A stretch of 20,000 nt of DNA from Stramonita haemastoma (Eukaryota; Mollusca; Gastropoda; Neogastropoda; Muricidae), in the NCBI GenBank assembly GCA_030674155.1, contig JASPKP010000517.1, positions 7,501-27,500 of the forward strand, written 5' to 3'. This document shows positions 18,513 through 20,000 of the stretch, piece by piece (position 1 is the first letter of the stretch; each line of letters opens with the position of its first letter). The notes under the pieces are model-generated. The model made no database searches, had not been told where the DNA came from, and saw only the letters and a list, made by a program, of their open reading frames with translations. The position numbers and the translations under genes were made by a program.

Positions 18513-18572
18513 TTTTGTCAACTTACGAGAAACGCTGAAGCTATCACTGAACTATCCAGGGCACTTGTACAG
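18513..18572 (+). CDS. Candidate 60-base exon, frame ambiguous
   Basis: A strong acceptor (T-rich tract ending TTTTCTTTTCAG at 18512) and a good donor (CAG|GTTGGT at 18573) bracket exactly 60 bases. Joined to the phase left by the 17235 donor, the exon is open and reads FVNLRETLKLSLNYPGHLY. In phase 0 it is also open and reads FCQLTRNAEAITELSRALVQ, which looks more like an ordinary helix. The third frame is closed by TGA. A length divisible by three would let it be skipped without a frameshift. It is probably part of the same gene, but two good splice sites 60 bases apart can also occur by chance. Confidence 0.45.
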
Positions 18573-18599
18573 GTTGGTTTTCTTTTCATGGTCTGCAAG

Positions 18600-19210
18600 T
18601 AGGTAGCGGCAGCCCCCGGCAAATCCCGTCATCACAGCTGAAAAATGGCCGTTTTTCGATCTTTTCACTTGTTTATTACTCTGCTTCTGTTGTACTGATT
18701 AAATTTTTTTATATATCAAAGTGAAGTTCGGTCTTTTCTTTTTTGATTGAGTGCATTTTTATTTCTGTGACTGATCTGAGACGAATACGCGAAGTGCGTG
18801 AATGAGGTGTGTGTTCCGCTAAAAAACGCTGCGCGGCCGCCATTTTCACGAACGCCGACAAAGCTTGAAAAAGACATGCCCACTTTAAGTTCCAGGAGTA
18901 TTCGCGATACACAATCAACTGTGCTATATCAGGTATCACTGTGTTCAGTATTTATTCTACAATACTGAAATGGGTACATAATTATTGATTTATGGATAGT
19001 TTTTGCAAAAATTCCGGTTTTTTTGCGGCACACGATCTTCGTCGGCAAGTTCTGAAGAACCTGTAGCTTAAAATAGTCACTACTAAAGGCGAAAATGAAA
19101 CAAGACCACCTATTGGTTCTAATTTGTAAATGGGTTAATGTATTCATGGGCCGTCATATATGCGCAAACCTATCAAAACAAAGTTCTCAAATCTGGGAAA
19201 GATCGCGAAC
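18600..19210. promoter_or_regulatory. Candidate divergent promoter region
   Basis: A CpG-containing patch (about 18780-18865) holds GCCGCCATTTTC at 18836-18847, a YY1-like motif whose reverse complement places ATGGCGGCC at a possible minus-strand start. An inverted CCAAT box (ATTGG, 19112-19116) lies about 95 bases before the plus-strand ATG at 19211. No TATA box at a convincing distance is seen. The minus-strand frame from 18846 to 18709 is only about 44 codons and unrecognised. Promoter activity is inference from motifs. Confidence 0.3.
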
Positions 19211-19280
19211 ATGGAGGCAAGAATGAGCGAACACAGCGAATTGACCATGTCGAAAATCAACGATTTTCTTGATTTACTGG
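19211..19280 (+). CDS. Candidate first coding exon of a small unrecognised gene
   Basis: The ATG at 19211 has a favourable context (A at -3, G at +4) and opens MEARMSEHSELTMSKINDF, then LDLL. A donor-like CTGG|GTAAAT lies at 19281. Read through, the frame continues only to a stop at 19313-19315 (34 codons in all). The first exon ends with one base of a codon, which fits an acceptor at 19351 but not the better-looking TTTCATTAG at 19367. I do not recognise the protein. The alternative is a 34-codon upstream ORF. Confidence 0.35.
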
Positions 19281-19347
19281 GTAAATATGATAAATTTATG
19301 AATGTAGATCATTAATGTTATTGTTTATTTAAACACAGGTTGCATAG

Positions 19348-19491
19348 TTAGCAATTTGTTTCATTAGATTATATAAAAACGAAGACTTTGAAAAAGTTAG
19401 ATACGATCGTCTTCGACTTTGGGACAGGTGCAAACCGGAAAGAAGAAAACGTGCCGATTTCCTAAGATATTTTCACGAAATTAATTCCTAA
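19348..19491 (+). CDS. Candidate terminal coding exon, basic and charged
   Basis: An open frame ending at TAA 19489-19491 reads LYKNEDFEKVRYDRLRLWDR, then a Cys and a Lys/Arg-rich segment, and ends FLRYFHEINS. The mix of aromatic and charged residues is unlike the low-complexity frames elsewhere in the window. Possible acceptors are GTTAG at 19351 (phase matches the exon ending at 19280) and TTTCATTAG at 19367 (better tract, phase off by one). A single base error would reconcile the second. The short length and missing homology leave this uncertain, and I cannot assign a function. Confidence 0.35.
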   Translation, partial: LAICFIRLYKNEDFEKVRYDRLRLWDRCKPERRKRADFLRYFHEINS

Positions 19492-20000
19492 ATTTGTGAT
19501 GCTTATAAAATCAGATAGTTTGAACATACTTTTATTCAATTTTTTTTTTTTTTAAGGTCGTATAGTGAAATAGGTGTGTTATTGTACGTTTTATTGAGTG
19601 ACCGGTCTAACCAAGAGGAGGTAATCCTGAGATCGTGATTCACTTTAGCGTGAAGCAAACGTTGGTCGCTGCTTCTGTGTTTTGTTTGTTTGTTTTTTTT
19701 AAACCAGTTTCGGTCACGGTTTCATTTATGATGAATGAAAAGTTTGAGTTTGTTACAGTTTTCATTTTTGTGGGGGGGGGGGGGGGGGGGAGGGGGGGGG
19801 GGGGGAGGGGGGGGGGGGGCACGACTTGGAATATTTTATGCCTTCTGAGTAGTAAATGACTAACATATCAGTGTTTGAATGAATCTCTTTTTTATTAACT
19901 TGAACTAAATTAACTAAAGCAGGTTTAGTTTCAGCACAGTAGTACCACAAGTAAGCTTGCTTTTTGTGATTTATGCACACAGAACTGTGTCTAATAACCA
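19492..20000. other. AT-rich sequence with long poly-G block
   Basis: A T run lies at about 19540-19554. A G block interrupted by single A residues occupies 19771-19819. No coding feature is recognised, and frames on both strands over the G block are Gly or Pro runs. No canonical AATAAA was found close downstream of the stop at 19491. Confidence 0.6.

Overview
The window looks like nuclear DNA from an animal, most likely a marine mollusc or related lophotrochozoan. The reasons are spliced coding exons in a sea of non-coding DNA, several tRNA-derived SINE-like elements, a SINE-type tail (AGCGCTATATAAAT followed by ATT repeats), and very abundant GT/CA, CT and tetranucleotide microsatellites. 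The taxon is an inference from repeat style. No bacterial, plasmid, phage or CRISPR architecture is visible.

The window has two halves. Bases 1 to about 12,100 are almost gene-free and full of long homopolymers (for example T at 612-639, G at 683-715, G at 11524-11546), dinucleotide arrays and degenerate tandem repeats. The homopolymer excess makes this part look like poorly polished long-read sequence as well as repeat-rich intron or intergenic DNA. It holds three same-orientation copies of a tRNA-like SINE family (about 4443-4765, 10055-10345, 11755-12072), a roughly ten-unit AT-rich array (7390-8150) that may derive from the tail of that family, and a second degenerate array with a period near 163 bp (6441-6890).

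From about 12.1 kb onward the sequence is cleaner and carries parts of one plus-strand gene with GC-rich third codon positions: a small candidate exon at 12261-12361, two large exons at 15400-16192 and 16257-17235, and possibly a 60-base exon at 18513-18572. The product is a long Ser/Thr/Pro-rich, probably disordered protein with a poly-Thr tract, a basic patch, an acidic Asp tract and two short predicted helices. I do not recognise the family. Introns hold SINEs, a long GGT/GTT array directly after the 17235 donor, and a minisatellite whose units carry acceptor-like TTGCAG motifs.

The last 1.4 kb holds a candidate divergent promoter region with a CpG-containing GCCGCCATTTT motif and an inverted CCAAT box. 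A small plus-strand gene candidate starts at 19211 and may end at 19491. Its splice model is unresolved.

I found no convincing new molecular system. The points most worth following are the very short intron, the repeat-flanked donor, the acceptor-bearing minisatellite, the SINE-tail-like array and the 3' small-gene and promoter candidate.
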